DNA from: Streptomyces sp. NBC_01465
GTDB lineage: Bacteria; Actinomycetota; Actinomycetes; Streptomycetales; Streptomycetaceae
Direction of reading: 5' to 3'
Assembly: GCF_036227325.1 (NCBI RefSeq)
Contig: NZ_CP109467.1
Coordinates: forward strand, 2,790,001-2,854,000
DNA length: 64,000 nucleotides
Shown piece after piece: positions 9,873-19,820 of the stretch. Below the pieces are notes generated by a model. It saw only the letters and a list, made by a program, of their open reading frames with translations, made no database searches and was not told the origin of the DNA. The translations under genes were made by a program, and so were the position numbers. The stretch's first letter is position 1. The number at the start of each line of letters is the position of its first letter.

Positions 9873-11309
9873 ATGCGCTCACACCTGCTCAATGACACGA
9901 CCGCGGAGCAGTACCGCCGCTCCGCGACCGAAGCAGTCGAGCGGGTGGCAGCCCAACTCGCCGCCACCAAAAGGCCCTTCACCGGCGTCTCCCCCGACGA
10001 GCTCTCCCCGGCCGTCGACGCCGTAGATCTGGACCGGCCGCTGGGCGACACCTCCGCCGCTCTCGACGAGCTCCAGGAGGTCTACCTCCGCGACGCCGTC
10101 TACTTCCACCACCCCCGCTACCTGGCCCACCTCAACTGCCCGGTCGTCATCCCCGCCGTCACCGCCGAGGCCGTCCTCTCCGCCGTCAACTCCTCCCTCG
10201 ACACCTGGGACCAGAGCGCCGGCGGCACCCTGATCGAGCGCCGCCTCATCGACTGGACCGCCGGCCGCATCGGTTACGGACCGACCACCGCCGACGGCGT
10301 CTTCACCAGCGGCGGCAGCCAGTCCAACCTCCAGGCGCTGCTGCTCGCCCGCGAGGAGGCGAAAGCCCAACACCCCTCGGATCTCCGGGTGTTCACCTCC
10401 GAGTGCAGCCACTTCTCCGTACAGAAGTCGGCCAAACTCCTCGGCCTGCCGCCCGAGTCCGTCGTGTCGATCCCCGTCGACCACAACAAGCGCATGCAGA
10501 CCGTGGCACTCGCCCGCGCCCTTGAGCGCTGCGCCGACGAAGGCGCGATCCCCATGGCGGTCGTCGCCACCGCCGGCACCACCGACTTCGGGTCCATCGA
10601 CCCGCTGCCGGAGATCGCCGCGCTCTGCGCGCAGTACGAGACCTGGATGCACGTGGACGCCGCGTACGGCTGCGGACTCCTCGTCTCCCCCACCCGCCGC
10701 CACCTCCTGGACGGCATCGAGCACGCGGACTCCGTCACCGTCGACTACCACAAGTCCTTCTTCCAGCCGGTGAGTTCGAGCGCGCTCCTGGTCCGCGACG
10801 GCGTCACCCTGCGCCATGCGACGTACTACGCGGACTACCTCAACCCGCGCTCGGCGCCCGTCCCCAACCAGGTCGACAAGTCCCTCCAGACCACCCGCCG
10901 CTTCGACGCCCTCAAGCTGTGGATGACGCTGCGCGTGATGGGCGCGGACGGCATCGGCGGCCTCTTCGACGAGGTCGTCGACCTGGCCGAGCAGGGCTGG
11001 GCGCTCCTCGCCGCCGACCCGCGCTTCGACGTCCCTGTGGAGCCGCAGCTCTCCACGCTCGTCTTCCGCTACATCCCCGACAACGTGACCAGCCCGGCCG
11101 AGATCGACCGCGCCAACCTCTATGCACGCAAAGCGTTGTTCGCCTCGGGCGAGGCCGTCGTGGCAGGCACGAAGGTCGGCGGCCGCCACTACCTGAAGTT
11201 CACCCTCCTCAACCCGCAGACGACCGTCGCCGACATCGAAGCGGTCCTCGACCTCCTCGCCGGACACGCCCGCCAGTACCTGGGAGACTCCCTTGTCCAC
11301 GCCTCATGA
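9873..11309 (+). CDS. desA: Lysine decarboxylase for desferrioxamine synthesis (PLP-dependent)
   Basis: A 478-residue group II pyridoxal-phosphate decarboxylase that converts lysine to cadaverine, the first step to desferrioxamine. Motifs: [13 protein letters not shown] near residue 84, [16 protein letters not shown] near 141, [14 protein letters not shown] near 262, and the PLP lysine in [14 protein letters not shown] near 299. SD GGAGGA at 9861-9866 fixes ATG 9873. It is the first gene of desABCD, downstream of an iron box. The closest named homologues are DesA and L-2,4-diaminobutyrate decarboxylases; context decides for DesA. Confidence 0.93.
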   Translation: MRSHLLNDTTAEQYRRSATEAVERVAAQLAATKRPFTGVSPDELSPAVDAVDLDRPLGDTSAALDELQEVYLRDAVYFHHPRYLAHLNCPVVIPAVTAEAVLSAVNSSLDTWDQSAGGTLIERRLIDWTAGRIGYGPTTADGVFTSGGSQSNLQALLLAREEAKAQHPSDLRVFTSECSHFSVQKSAKLLGLPPESVVSIPVDHNKRMQTVALARALERCADEGAIPMAVVATAGTTDFGSIDPLPEIAALCAQYETWMHVDAAYGCGLLVSPTRRHLLDGIEHADSVTVDYHKSFFQPVSSSALLVRDGVTLRHATYYADYLNPRSAPVPNQVDKSLQTTRRFDALKLWMTLRVMGADGIGGLFDEVVDLAEQGWALLAADPRFDVPVEPQLSTLVFRYIPDNVTSPAEIDRANLYARKALFASGEAVVAGTKVGGRHYLKFTLLNPQTTVADIEAVLDLLAGHARQYLGDSLVHAS

Positions 11310-12555
11310 CTTCATCGCGATCGGCCTCGGCCCCTTCAACCTGGGCCTCGCCGCGCTGACGGAACCCATAGACGAACTCGACGGTCTGTTCCTCGAATCG
11401 AAGCCGGACTTCGACTGGCACAGCGGAATGTTCCTGGAGGGCTCCACGCTCCAGACCCCGTTCATGTCGGACCTGGTCACTCTCGCCGACCCGACGTCGC
11501 CCTTCTCCTTCCTCAACTACCTGAAGGAATCGGGGCGGTTGTACTCCTTCTACATCCGCGAGAGCTTCTATCCGCTCCGCGAGGAGTTCAACGACTACTG
11601 CCGCTGGGCGGCCGCGAAGATCCCCGCGATCCGCTTCAACGAGACGGTGACGGAGGTCAGTTACGACGAGGGAGCCGCGCTCTACTCCGTGACGACTGCG
11701 AGCGGCGCCACGCACCAGGCCCGCAAACTGGTCCTCGGCACCGGCACCCCGGCGTACGTCCCCGACTCCTGCCGCGACCTCGGCGGCGACCTGATCCACA
11801 ACTCCCGTTACCTGGACGGAAAAGCAGCCCTCCAGCAGAAGGAGTCGATCACGATCGTCGGCAGCGGCCAGAGCGCGGCCGAGATCTACTACGACCTCCT
11901 CCAGGACATCGACGCCCACGGCTACGCCCTGAACTGGGTCACCCGATCGCCGCGCTTCTTCCCGCTCGAATACACCAAGCTCACGCTCGAGATGACGTCG
12001 CCGGAGTACGTCGACTACTTCCACGCCCTCCCCCCGGCGACCCGCGACCGTCTCAACACCGCCCAGAAGAACCTCTACAAGGGCATCAACAGCGAGCTGA
12101 TCGACGCGATCTTCGACCTGCTGTACGCGAAGAACCGCAGGGGCCCGGTCCCGACCCGCCTGATGACCAACACAGCACTTCAGAGCGCCAGTTACGACCA
12201 CGGCACGTACACCCTCGGCCTCCGCCAGGAGGAGCAGGGCAAGGACCTCACCCTCGCCACCCAGGGCCTGATCCTGGCCACCGGCTACAAGTACGAGGTC
12301 CCCGCCTTCCTCGCCCCCGTACGCGACCGCATCAACTGGGACGACCAGGGCCGCTTCGACGTCCACCGCAACTACAGCATCACCCCGGACGCCTCGATCT
12401 ACGTCCAGAACGCCGAGCTGCACACCCACGGTTTCGTCGCCCCCGACCTCGGCATGGCGGCGTACCGCAACTCGACGATCATCCGCGAGCTGCTCGGCGG
12501 CCGCGAGTACTACCCGGTCGAAAAGGCCATCGCTTTCCAGGAGTTCGCCGCATGA
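11293..12555 (+). CDS. desB: Cadaverine N-monooxygenase (lysine N6-hydroxylase family)
   Basis: A 420-residue flavin- and NADPH-dependent N-hydroxylating monooxygenase of the SidA/IucD/PvdA family, forming N-hydroxycadaverine. The FAD motif [17 protein letters not shown] is at residues 6-22, [23 protein letters not shown] near 43, the NADPH motif [18 protein letters not shown] near 190 and the C-terminal [14 protein letters not shown]. The start is a rare TTG at 11293, preceded by GGGAG at 11283; the gene overlaps desA by 17 bases and the only nearby ATG is out of frame, so the TTG is well supported. Confidence 0.93.
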   Translation: MSTPHDFIAIGLGPFNLGLAALTEPIDELDGLFLESKPDFDWHSGMFLEGSTLQTPFMSDLVTLADPTSPFSFLNYLKESGRLYSFYIRESFYPLREEFNDYCRWAAAKIPAIRFNETVTEVSYDEGAALYSVTTASGATHQARKLVLGTGTPAYVPDSCRDLGGDLIHNSRYLDGKAALQQKESITIVGSGQSAAEIYYDLLQDIDAHGYALNWVTRSPRFFPLEYTKLTLEMTSPEYVDYFHALPPATRDRLNTAQKNLYKGINSELIDAIFDLLYAKNRRGPVPTRLMTNTALQSASYDHGTYTLGLRQEEQGKDLTLATQGLILATGYKYEVPAFLAPVRDRINWDDQGRFDVHRNYSITPDASIYVQNAELHTHGFVAPDLGMAAYRNSTIIRELLGGREYYPVEKAIAFQEFAA

Positions 12556-13076
12556 TCCCGATCACGTTCCGCCCCCTCGATCCCCTCACCGACTCCGAGC
12601 TCGTCCACAGCTGGGTCACGCACCCCAAGGCCGCGTTCTGGCTGATGCAGGACGCATCGCTCCCCGACATCGAGCGCGAGTACATGGGCATCGCGGCCTC
12701 CCCCCACCACGACGCGTACATCGGCCTCCACGACGGCGCCCCCGCCGTCCTCATGGAGCGCTACGACCCCGAGCACATCGAACTCAAGGGCCTGTACGAG
12801 GCCGAGGAGGGCGACGTCGGCATGCACTTCCTCGTCGCCCCGACCGACACCCCGATCCACGGCTTCACACGCGCCGTGATCACCGCGGTCATGGCGGAGC
12901 TCTTCGCGGACCCCGCGACGCGCCGCGTCGTGGTCGAGCCGGACGTGAGCAACACCGCCGTCCACACCCTCAACAAGGCCGTCGGCTTCGAGATCGTCCG
13001 CGAGCTCCAGAAGCCGGAAAAACTCGCCTACTTGAGCATATGCACCCGCCGAAGCTACGAAGAGGCGATCCGATGA
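12552..13076 (+). CDS. desC: N-hydroxycadaverine acyltransferase (GNAT fold)
   Basis: A 174-residue acyltransferase of the siderophore GNAT family (RhbD/IucB type). It acylates N-hydroxycadaverine with succinyl- or acetyl-CoA to give the hydroxamates joined by DesD. Visible features are [30 protein letters not shown] at the N-terminus and [27 protein letters not shown] near the C-terminus, the latter containing the usual GNAT asparagine region. ATG 12552 overlaps the desB stop (ATGA) and the gene's own stop overlaps desD, so translation is coupled throughout. Confidence 0.92.
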   Translation: MIPITFRPLDPLTDSELVHSWVTHPKAAFWLMQDASLPDIEREYMGIAASPHHDAYIGLHDGAPAVLMERYDPEHIELKGLYEAEEGDVGMHFLVAPTDTPIHGFTRAVITAVMAELFADPATRRVVVEPDVSNTAVHTLNKAVGFEIVRELQKPEKLAYLSICTRRSYEEAIR

Positions 13077-14839
13077 GCACCCAGCCCGACCACCTCACCC
13101 CCGCCCTCTGGGCCGAGGCCAACCGCCTCCTGGTCCGCAAGGCGCTCGCCGAGTTCTCGCACGAGCGGCTGCTGACGCCCCGCCCGCTCGGCGGCGACGG
13201 CAGGTACGCCGTCACCAGCGACGACGGCGCGACCGAGTACCGCTTCACGGCGGCCGTCCTGACGCTCGACCACTGGCACATCGAGGCCGGCTCGATCTCC
13301 CGCCACCGAGCCGACGAACCCGAACTCCCCCTGGACGCCCTGGACTTCTTCATCGAGTTCCGAGGCGCGCTCGGCCTCTCCGAGAAGGTCCTCCCCACCT
13401 ACCTGGAGGAGATCTCCTCCACCCTCTCGGGCACGGCGTACAAACTCACCAAGCCGCACATCCCGGCCGCCGAACTGGCCCGCGCCGACTTCCAGTCCAT
13501 CGAGACGGGCATGACGGAGGGCCACCCCTGCTTCGTGGCCAACAACGGCCGCCTCGGCTTCGGCGCGGACGAGTACCTCGCGTACGCCCCCGAGACCGCG
13601 ACCCCCGTCCACCTGGTCTGGCTGGCGGCCCGCCGCGACCGGGCGACGTTCACGGCGGGCGCGGACCTGGACTACGACACGCTGATCCGCACCGAGCTCG
13701 CGCCCCGCACCCTGGCGCGCTTCGAGCGCACGATGACGGCGCAGGGCCTGGACCTGGCCGACTACTTCCTCATCCCCACGCACCCCTGGCAGTGGCAGAA
13801 CAAGCTCTCGGTCACCTTCGCGGCGGAGGTGGCGCAGCAGCGGCTGGTGCACCTGGGACCGGGCGACGACGCGTACCTCGCCCAGCAGTCGATCCGCACC
13901 TTCTTCAACACCACGGACCCCTCCAAGCACTACGTCAAAACAGCCCTCTCCGTCCTCAACATGGGCTTCATGCGCGGCCTCTCCGCCGCGTACATGGAGG
14001 CGACCCCGGCGATCAACGACTGGCTGGCCCAGCTCATCGCCGCCGACGAGACCCTCTCCTCCACGGGCCTGACGGTCATCCGCGAGCGCGCGGCGATCGG
14101 CTACCACCACCGCCAGTACGAGGCCGCCACCGCCAAGGGCTCCCCGTACCTGAAAATGCTCGCCGCGCTCTGGCGCGAGAGCCCGGTCCCGAACCTGGCC
14201 CCCGGCGAACGCCTCGCCACGATGGCCTCGCTCCTCCACACGGACCGCGAGGGCGCGTCCCTGGCGGCGGCCCTGATCGAGGAGTCGGGCCTGTCCCCGC
14301 AGGAGTGGCTGCGCGGCTACCTCAAGGCGTACTTCGTCCCGCTCCTGCACAGCTTCTACGCGTACGACCTGGTCTACATGCCGCACGGCGAGAACGTGAT
14401 CCTGGTCCTCAAGGACGGCGCCGTGCAGCGCGCGATCTACAAGGACATCGCGGAGGAGATCGCGGTAATGGACCCAACTGCCGTACTCCCCAAGGCAGTC
14501 GAGCGGATCCGCGCGGACGTCCCCGAGGACCTGAAGATCCTCTCCCTCTTCACGGACGTCTTCGACTGCTTCTTCCGCTTCCTCAACGCGACGCTGGTGA
14601 CGGAGGGCGTACTGGAGGAGAAGGACTTCTGGAGCACGGTGGCGGACACGGTCCGCGACTACCAGGAGGCGCACCCCCAACTGGCGGAGAAGTTCCGCCA
14701 GTACGACCTCTTCGCCCCCGAATTCACCCTGTCCTGCCTGAACCGCCTGCAGCTCCGCAACAACCAGCAGATGGTCGACCTGACGGACCCGGCAGGTGCC
14801 CTCCAACTGGCCGGCACCCTGCAGAACCCGATCGCCTGA
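13073..14839 (+). CDS. desD: Desferrioxamine synthetase (IucA/IucC NIS synthetase)
   Basis: A 588-residue NRPS-independent siderophore synthetase. It uses ATP to oligomerise and cyclise N-hydroxy-N-succinylcadaverine into desferrioxamine E or related forms. Motifs: GHPCFVANNGRLGFGADEYLAY near residue 149 (nucleotide-binding motif), LIPTHPWQWQNK near 232, STSIRTFF-like QQSIRTFFNTTDPSKHYVKTALS near 272 and the FhuF-like C-terminal region AYDLVYMPHGENVILVLKDG near 428. ATG 13073 overlaps the desC stop by four bases. The gene ends in a run of four GCCTGA units, each with an in-frame TGA, followed by a strong hairpin. Confidence 0.95.
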   Translation: MSTQPDHLTPALWAEANRLLVRKALAEFSHERLLTPRPLGGDGRYAVTSDDGATEYRFTAAVLTLDHWHIEAGSISRHRADEPELPLDALDFFIEFRGALGLSEKVLPTYLEEISSTLSGTAYKLTKPHIPAAELARADFQSIETGMTEGHPCFVANNGRLGFGADEYLAYAPETATPVHLVWLAARRDRATFTAGADLDYDTLIRTELAPRTLARFERTMTAQGLDLADYFLIPTHPWQWQNKLSVTFAAEVAQQRLVHLGPGDDAYLAQQSIRTFFNTTDPSKHYVKTALSVLNMGFMRGLSAAYMEATPAINDWLAQLIAADETLSSTGLTVIRERAAIGYHHRQYEAATAKGSPYLKMLAALWRESPVPNLAPGERLATMASLLHTDREGASLAAALIEESGLSPQEWLRGYLKAYFVPLLHSFYAYDLVYMPHGENVILVLKDGAVQRAIYKDIAEEIAVMDPTAVLPKAVERIRADVPEDLKILSLFTDVFDCFFRFLNATLVTEGVLEEKDFWSTVADTVRDYQEAHPQLAEKFRQYDLFAPEFTLSCLNRLQLRNNQQMVDLTDPAGALQLAGTLQNPIA

Positions 14840-14857
14840 GCCTGAGCCTGAGCCTGA
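14834..14857 (+). repeat. Tandem GCCTGA repeat at the desD stop
   Basis: Four perfect copies of the hexamer GCCTGA. The first TGA is the desD stop (14837-14839) and the other three stay in the same frame, so there are four consecutive in-frame stops separated by Ala codons. Confidence 0.9.
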
Positions 14858-14862
14858 GCACA

Positions 14863-14899
14863 CCGGTGCCCCGGGAGAGCTCCTCTCCCGGGGCACCGG
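14863..14899. terminator. Bidirectional terminator between desD and the hexosaminidase gene
   Basis: Perfect 17-base-pair stem (CCGGTGCCCCGGGAGAG, 14863-14879, with its complement at 14883-14899) and a 3-base loop, placed between two convergent stops. No T-run, as is usual in Streptomyces. Confidence 0.85.
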
Positions 14900-14908
14900 C
14901 CCAAGCCC

Positions 14909-16504
14909 CTACCCCGCCGGCCAGGGCACCACCGGCGACCGGTAGTAGTCGATCCCCAGCGCCTCGAAACGCGGGCCCTGCTGGGCCAGGCGCACCTTGT
15001 ACGCGTCCCAGTTGTGCGTGGACGCCGGCGACCAGCCCAGCTCGGCGATCCCCGGCAGACGCGGGAACGCCATGAACTCGATCTCGTCGCTCTTCGTCAG
15101 CGTCTCCGACCAGATCGGCGCCTCGACACCCAGGACCGACTCGGCCGGGACCCCCTTCACGAAGGTCGCCGGGTCCCAGTTGTAGGACTTGTCGACCTCG
15201 ACATAGCCCGCCCACGACAGCCCCAGCGGGGTCTTCGCGTCGTACTTCATGTCCAGGTACGCGCGGTTGGCGGGCGACATCACCAGCTTCGTGCCCGCCT
15301 TCGCCGCCGCGACCACGTCCGCCTCGTTCCCGTCCGTACCCCAGTACTGCGCGACCGCGCCCTTCACCGGGTTGCCCCCGACGATCTGGTGCCAGCCCAT
15401 CACGGTCTTGCCGTACTTCTGGACGATGGCCTGCGCCTTCCCCATGTACGTCTGGTAGTCCGCCGGACTCGTCGAGTGCGCCTCGTCCCCGCCGATGTGG
15501 AGGTACTTGCCCGGCGTGATCGCCGCCAGCTCACGCACCACGTCGTCGATGAAGTCGTACGTCACCGGCTTGCCCGCGCACAGCGAGCTGAAGCCGACCT
15601 CCGTGCCCGTGTAGAGCGGCGGCGCGACACCGTCGCAGTTGAGCTCCGCGTACGAGGCGAGCACCGCGTTCGTGTGGCTGGGGGTGTCGATCTCGGGGAC
15701 GACCTCCAGATAGCGCGAGGCCGCGTACCGGATGATCTCCTTGTACTCCGCCTGCGTGTAGTAGCCGCCCTTGCCGCCGCCGACCTGGGTCGAGCCGCCG
15801 TAAGTGGCAAGCCGGGGCCAGGACTTGATGGCGATGCGCCAGCCCTGGTCGTCGCTCAGGTGCAGATGCAGTTTGTTGATCTTGTAGAGCGCCATCTGGT
15901 CGATGTACCGCTCGACCTGCTCGACGGTGAAGAAGTGCCGCGAGACGTCGATCATCGCGCCCCGGTAGGCATAGCGCGGAGTGTCCGTGATCGTCCCGCC
16001 CGCGACCTTCCACGGCCCCGGCTGCCGGCTGTCCTTCTCCACCGACGCGGGCAGCAGCTGGCGCAGCGTCTGCACGCCGTGGAAGAGCCCGGCGGGCTTG
16101 CGGGCGGTGATCGTGACGCCGTGCGCGCCGCTGACCAGGCGGTAGCCCTCGTCGCCCAGGCTCTTCTCGTACGCACTGATCCGCAGCCGGATCCCGTCGC
16201 CGCCTCCGCCGCCGGTGACCGGCAGCCGGTAGCCCGTGGAGGGCCGCAGCACCCCGGCCAGATACGACCCGATCGCGCGCACCTCGCGCGGTCCTTCGGC
16301 CTGGATCCGGGTCCGGCTCGTGATCGCGTACGCGGATCCGCCCGGCGCGACCGCGGCGGGCGCGGGCACGATCTGGTCGAGCGCACGGACCTCCGGAGCA
16401 GTGGCGGAGGCGGGAGCTTCGGTGGCGCCGATGCAGGAGACTCCGGCCGCCGCGAAGAGCAGCAGCGAACCGAGCAGTCGGGGGAATGTTCTGTGCTGTC
16501 TCAC
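14909..16504 (-). CDS. Secreted beta-N-acetylhexosaminidase (GH20)
   Basis: A 531-residue GH20 enzyme releasing GlcNAc from chitobiose and chitin oligomers outside the cell. An N-terminal signal segment (LLGSLLLFAAAGVSCIGA) is followed by the GH20b domain (DQIVPAPAAVAPGGSAYAIT) and the catalytic barrel: RGAMIDVSRHFF, HLHLSDDQGWRIAI, VVPEIDTPSHTNA and the catalytic pair in YLHIGGDEAHST (Asp-Glu). GTG 16504 was chosen because it opens at the basic start of the signal and has AAAGGGAC upstream; a longer frame reaches 16582. The cysteine after the hydrophobic run is a poor lipobox. A DasR-like site lies about 90 bases upstream. Confidence 0.92.
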   Translation of the reverse strand: MRQHRTFPRLLGSLLLFAAAGVSCIGATEAPASATAPEVRALDQIVPAPAAVAPGGSAYAITSRTRIQAEGPREVRAIGSYLAGVLRPSTGYRLPVTGGGGGDGIRLRISAYEKSLGDEGYRLVSGAHGVTITARKPAGLFHGVQTLRQLLPASVEKDSRQPGPWKVAGGTITDTPRYAYRGAMIDVSRHFFTVEQVERYIDQMALYKINKLHLHLSDDQGWRIAIKSWPRLATYGGSTQVGGGKGGYYTQAEYKEIIRYAASRYLEVVPEIDTPSHTNAVLASYAELNCDGVAPPLYTGTEVGFSSLCAGKPVTYDFIDDVVRELAAITPGKYLHIGGDEAHSTSPADYQTYMGKAQAIVQKYGKTVMGWHQIVGGNPVKGAVAQYWGTDGNEADVVAAAKAGTKLVMSPANRAYLDMKYDAKTPLGLSWAGYVEVDKSYNWDPATFVKGVPAESVLGVEAPIWSETLTKSDEIEFMAFPRLPGIAELGWSPASTHNWDAYKVRLAQQGPRFEALGIDYYRSPVVPWPAG

Positions 16505-16591
16505 AAGCGGGTCCCTTTCGACGGGGTCGCGCGACTGTGGTGCAGAGCAACTGAACGACACCATGGGAACCGCCCGCCCCACCCGCGGTCA

Positions 16592-16605
16592 AGGTGTAGA
16601 CCACT
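16592..16605. promoter_or_regulatory. Candidate DasR operator (dre) upstream of the hexosaminidase gene
   Basis: AGGTGTAGACCACT matches 10 of 12 central positions of the dre core TGGTCTAGACCA (plus a fitting final T). It sits in the divergent gap between the hexosaminidase and DUF4429 genes, so GlcNAc-responsive control by DasR is likely for the former. In S. coelicolor the orthologous gene is, as I recall, a DasR target. Confidence 0.65.
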
Positions 16606-16637
16606 TCCGCCCGGCAGCCGGTGCAAGAATCGGCACC

Positions 16638-17513
16638 ATGGCGGAAATCATCCAGAAGGACGGGACCTGGACCTTCGACGGGGACACGGTCCGCATCGTG
16701 CCCGGTCGCGACAAGGGCGTCAGCCTGCTGCGGCAGACGCTCGGTGAACTGGCCGTCCCCCTGGGCGCGTTGGCGGGCATCGCGTTCGAGTCCGGCAAGA
16801 AGGGCGGCCGTCTGCGGCTCCGGCTGCGCGACGGCGCCGACCCGCTGCTGCAGGTCACCGGGGGCCGGCTGGAGGGCGCCAACGACCCGTACCAGCTGGC
16901 CGTCGACTCCGACCGCTCGGGCGTCGCCGAGTATCTGGTCGACGAGGTCCGCAACGCCCTCCTCCTCGACCAGGTGCCCACGGGTCCCGTCGACCGCTTC
17001 CTCCTCCCTGGGCCTTCCATCCCTGTCTCGGCCGCCGCCGGGGATGGTTCCGTCACCTTCGACGGGGAGCAGATCCGCATCGAGTGGAACTGGAAGACCG
17101 AGGAGTCCAAGCGCTCGGCGGGGCCGGTGACGATCCCGCTCAAGGACGTCCAGAAGGTGAAGTGGCAGCCGTCCGCCGGACTGGAGAACGGCTTCCTCCG
17201 CTTCGTCGTCCCGCAGGCCGCGACCACCGCCCCCGCCAAGTACGACCTGCACGCCGTCGAGCTCTGGGGCTTCAAGAAGGACCCGCTGATGGCACTCGTC
17301 GGGGCGGCGGTCGCGGCCCGTCTCGACCGCGGTGAATCCGTCCTGACCGGCCCCGCCGACAGCACACCCGCCCCACCGGCGCCCGCGGACCCCGCCGACC
17401 ACGACGTCCTGCTCCGCCGCCTCCGCGAGCTCGGCGAGCTGCACCAGGCCGGAATTCTCGACGCTGATGAGTTCAAAGAGGCGAAACAAGCCATCCTGAA
17501 GCGACTCCAGTAG
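16638..17513 (+). CDS. DUF4429 and SHOCT domain protein
   Basis: A 291-residue protein with two similar beta-rich repeats (residues about 5-90 starting IIQKDGTWTFDGDTVRIVPG, and about 135-235 starting DGSVTFDGEQIRIEW), which fit DUF4429, and a C-terminal SHOCT motif (LLRRLRELGELHQAGILDADEFKEAKQAIL). SHOCT motifs often occur at the ends of bacterial proteins and are thought to mediate oligomerisation. There is no signal or transmembrane segment. Two Pro/Ala-rich linkers join the parts. ATG 16638 is chosen because family members open with this sequence; the frame extends upstream but without coding signal. Function unknown. Confidence 0.8.
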   Translation: MAEIIQKDGTWTFDGDTVRIVPGRDKGVSLLRQTLGELAVPLGALAGIAFESGKKGGRLRLRLRDGADPLLQVTGGRLEGANDPYQLAVDSDRSGVAEYLVDEVRNALLLDQVPTGPVDRFLLPGPSIPVSAAAGDGSVTFDGEQIRIEWNWKTEESKRSAGPVTIPLKDVQKVKWQPSAGLENGFLRFVVPQAATTAPAKYDLHAVELWGFKKDPLMALVGAAVAARLDRGESVLTGPADSTPAPPAPADPADHDVLLRRLRELGELHQAGILDADEFKEAKQAILKRLQ

Positions 17514-17598
17514 ACGCTTCAGCGCCGTTTGGCGTCACTTCTGCCCGAAAGCGGGCAGAAATCTTGCAAAGCACCTCCTGGGCCCGCAGTATCAGCGA

Positions 17599-17874
17599 GT
17601 GCTCGAAACACGTCCGTCGTACGACGACCTCATTGACCACCTGGTCCGCTCCACCGCGCTGCAACGTGGTGAGGCCGCCCGGGTGATCCTCGACGTGCTC
17701 GCGTATTTCGACGAGACGACCGAGGAATACGTCCGCCGCCGCCACCGTGAGCTGCAGTCCGGCGGACTCAACAACCCGGACATTTTCGAGCGGATCTCGG
17801 ACGAGCTGCCTCATCGTGCAGTGGCACCGCCCGAGCTCTCCCTGCGGCAACTGCGCCGCATGATCTACGGCTAG
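17599..17874 (+). CDS. Small conserved protein upstream of glmS
   Basis: A 91-residue charged, probably helical protein (LIDHLVRSTALQRGEAARVILDVLAYFDETTEEYVRRRHRELQ). No recognised domain, signal or membrane segment. Starts at GTG 17599 with no obvious SD; the stop is 28 bases before glmS, so it may be co-transcribed. Coding-type GC3 and the charged amphipathic pattern support a real gene, which I recall being conserved at this place in Streptomyces. Function unknown. Confidence 0.7.
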   Translation: MLETRPSYDDLIDHLVRSTALQRGEAARVILDVLAYFDETTEEYVRRRHRELQSGGLNNPDIFERISDELPHRAVAPPELSLRQLRRMIYG

Positions 17875-17902
17875 TACGGCCAGAACGACCTGAAGGAGCG
17901 AT

Positions 17903-19720
17903 ATGTGCGGAATCGTCGGGTACATCGGAAAGCGTGACGTGGCACCGCTGCTGCTGGAGGGCCTGCAGCGGCTCGAATACCGCGGTTACGACTCCGCGGG
18001 CATCGTCATCACGGGCCCCAAGGCCGCCGGTCTCAAGACCGTCAAGGCCAAGGGCAGGGTCCGCGAGCTGGAGTCCCGGATCCCCAAGCGATTCGCGGGG
18101 ACCACGGGCATCGCCCACACCCGCTGGGCCACCCACGGCGCCCCGAGCGACGAGAACGCACACCCTCACCTGGACACCGAGGGCAAGGTCGCCGTCGTCC
18201 ACAACGGCATCATCGACAACGCCACCGACCTGCGCGCCAAGCTGATCGCGGACGGAGTCGTCTTCGCCTCCGAGACCGACACCGAGGTACTGGTCCACCT
18301 GATCGCCCGCTCCACCTCCCCCACCCTGGAGGAGAAGGTCCGCGACGCGCTGCGGATCATCGAGGGCACGTACGGCATCGCCGTCCTGCACGCCGACTTC
18401 CCCGACCGCATCGTCGTCGCCCGCAACGGCTCGCCCGTGGTGCTCGGCATCGGCGAGAAGGAGATGTTCGTCGCCTCGGACGTCGCGGCCCTGGTCTCGC
18501 ACACCCGCCAGATCGTCACGCTGGACGACGGCGAGATGGCGACGCTGAAGGCCGACGACTTCCGTACGTACACGACCGAGGGCTCCTCCACCTCGCCGAC
18601 GCCGATGACGGTGGAGTGGGAGGCCGCCTCGTACGACATGGGCGGCCACGACACGTACATGCACAAGGAGATCTCCGAGCAGGCGGAGGCGGTCGACCGC
18701 GTCCTGCGCGGCCGGATCAACGACCGGTTCGCCACCGTCCACCTGGGCGGGCTGAACCTGGACGCCCGCGAGGCGCGCGGCGTGCGCCGGATCAAGATCC
18801 TTGGCTGCGGCACGTCGTACCACGCGGGCCAGATCGGCGCCCAGCTCATCGAGGAGCTGGCCCGCATCCCCGCGGACGCCGAGCCGGCCTCGGAGTTCCG
18901 CTACCGCAACCCGGTGGTCGACCCGGACACCCTGTACGTCGCGGTCTCGCAGTCCGGCGAGACGTACGACGTGCTGGCCGCCGTCCAGGAGCTGAAGCGC
19001 AAGGGCGCCCGCGTCCTCGGCGTGGTGAACGTCGTCGGCTCGGCGATCGCCCGCGAGGCGGACGGCGGGATGTACGTCCACGCGGGCCCGGAGGTCTGCG
19101 TCGTCTCCACGAAGTGCTTCACCAACACGGTCGTCGCCTTCGCGCTCCTGGCCCTGCACCTGGGCCGCATCCGCGACCTGTCGGTCTCCGACGGCAAGCG
19201 GATCATCGAGGGCCTGCGCCGGCTGCCCGGCCAGATCGACGAGATCCTCAAGACCGAGGGCGAGATCAAGAAGCTGGCCAAGCACTACGCCGAGGCCAAG
19301 TCGATGATGTTCATCGGCCGGGTCCGGGGCTACCCGGTGGCCCGCGAGGCGTCGCTGAAGCTGAAGGAGGTCTCGTACATCCACGCCGAGGCCTACCCCG
19401 CCTCCGAGCTGAAGCACGGCCCGCTCGCGCTGATCGAGCCCGCGATGCCGACGGTCGCGATCGTCCCCGACGACGACCTGCTGGAGAAGAACCGGGCGGC
19501 GCTGGAGGAGATCAAGGCCCGCAACGGCAGGATCCTCGCGGTCGCGCACCAGGAGCAGGAGAAGGCGGACCACACGATCGTGGTCCCGAAGAACGAGGAC
19601 GAGCTGGACCCGATCCTGATGGGCATCCCGCTCCAACTCCTCGCGTACCACACGGCGTTGCACCTGGGCCGAGACATCGACAAGCCCCGCAACCTGGCGA
19701 AGTCGGTCACGGTCGAGTAG
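17903..19720 (+). CDS. glmS: Glutamine-fructose-6-phosphate aminotransferase (isomerizing)
   Basis: A 605-residue glucosamine-6-phosphate synthase, first step of amino-sugar synthesis for peptidoglycan. The N-terminal glutaminase domain begins MCGIVGYIG with the nucleophile Cys2 and has RLEYRGYDSAG and HTRWATHGAPSDENAHPH. Two SIS isomerase domains follow (LGCGTSYHAGQIGAQLIEELARIP; FIGRVRGYPVAREASLKLKEVSYIHAEAYPASELKHGPLAL). The end is the typical KPRNLAKSVTVE. SD AAGGAG precedes ATG 17903 by 5-7 bases. Ends just before a strong terminator. It fits the GlcNAc theme of the neighbouring hexosaminidase, though no dre site is visible in the 28-base leader. Confidence 0.96.
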   Translation: MCGIVGYIGKRDVAPLLLEGLQRLEYRGYDSAGIVITGPKAAGLKTVKAKGRVRELESRIPKRFAGTTGIAHTRWATHGAPSDENAHPHLDTEGKVAVVHNGIIDNATDLRAKLIADGVVFASETDTEVLVHLIARSTSPTLEEKVRDALRIIEGTYGIAVLHADFPDRIVVARNGSPVVLGIGEKEMFVASDVAALVSHTRQIVTLDDGEMATLKADDFRTYTTEGSSTSPTPMTVEWEAASYDMGGHDTYMHKEISEQAEAVDRVLRGRINDRFATVHLGGLNLDAREARGVRRIKILGCGTSYHAGQIGAQLIEELARIPADAEPASEFRYRNPVVDPDTLYVAVSQSGETYDVLAAVQELKRKGARVLGVVNVVGSAIAREADGGMYVHAGPEVCVVSTKCFTNTVVAFALLALHLGRIRDLSVSDGKRIIEGLRRLPGQIDEILKTEGEIKKLAKHYAEAKSMMFIGRVRGYPVAREASLKLKEVSYIHAEAYPASELKHGPLALIEPAMPTVAIVPDDDLLEKNRAALEEIKARNGRILAVAHQEQEKADHTIVVPKNEDELDPILMGIPLQLLAYHTALHLGRDIDKPRNLAKSVTVE

Positions 19721-19732
19721 GCCCGTCCCAAC

Positions 19733-19782
19733 ACGAGAGCGACCCCCGTGCGCGCCACCATGCGCACGGGGGTCGCTCTCGT
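19733..19782. terminator. Terminator after glmS
   Basis: Perfect 21-base-pair stem (19733-19753 with 19762-19782; 5' arm begins ACGAGAGCGACCCCCGTGCG) with an 8-base loop, 12 bases past the glmS stop and before the convergent transporter gene. Confidence 0.9.
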
Positions 19783-19820
19783 AAGCGCCGACACCGCCCA
19801 TTGCGTCAGCGCATTGCTGC

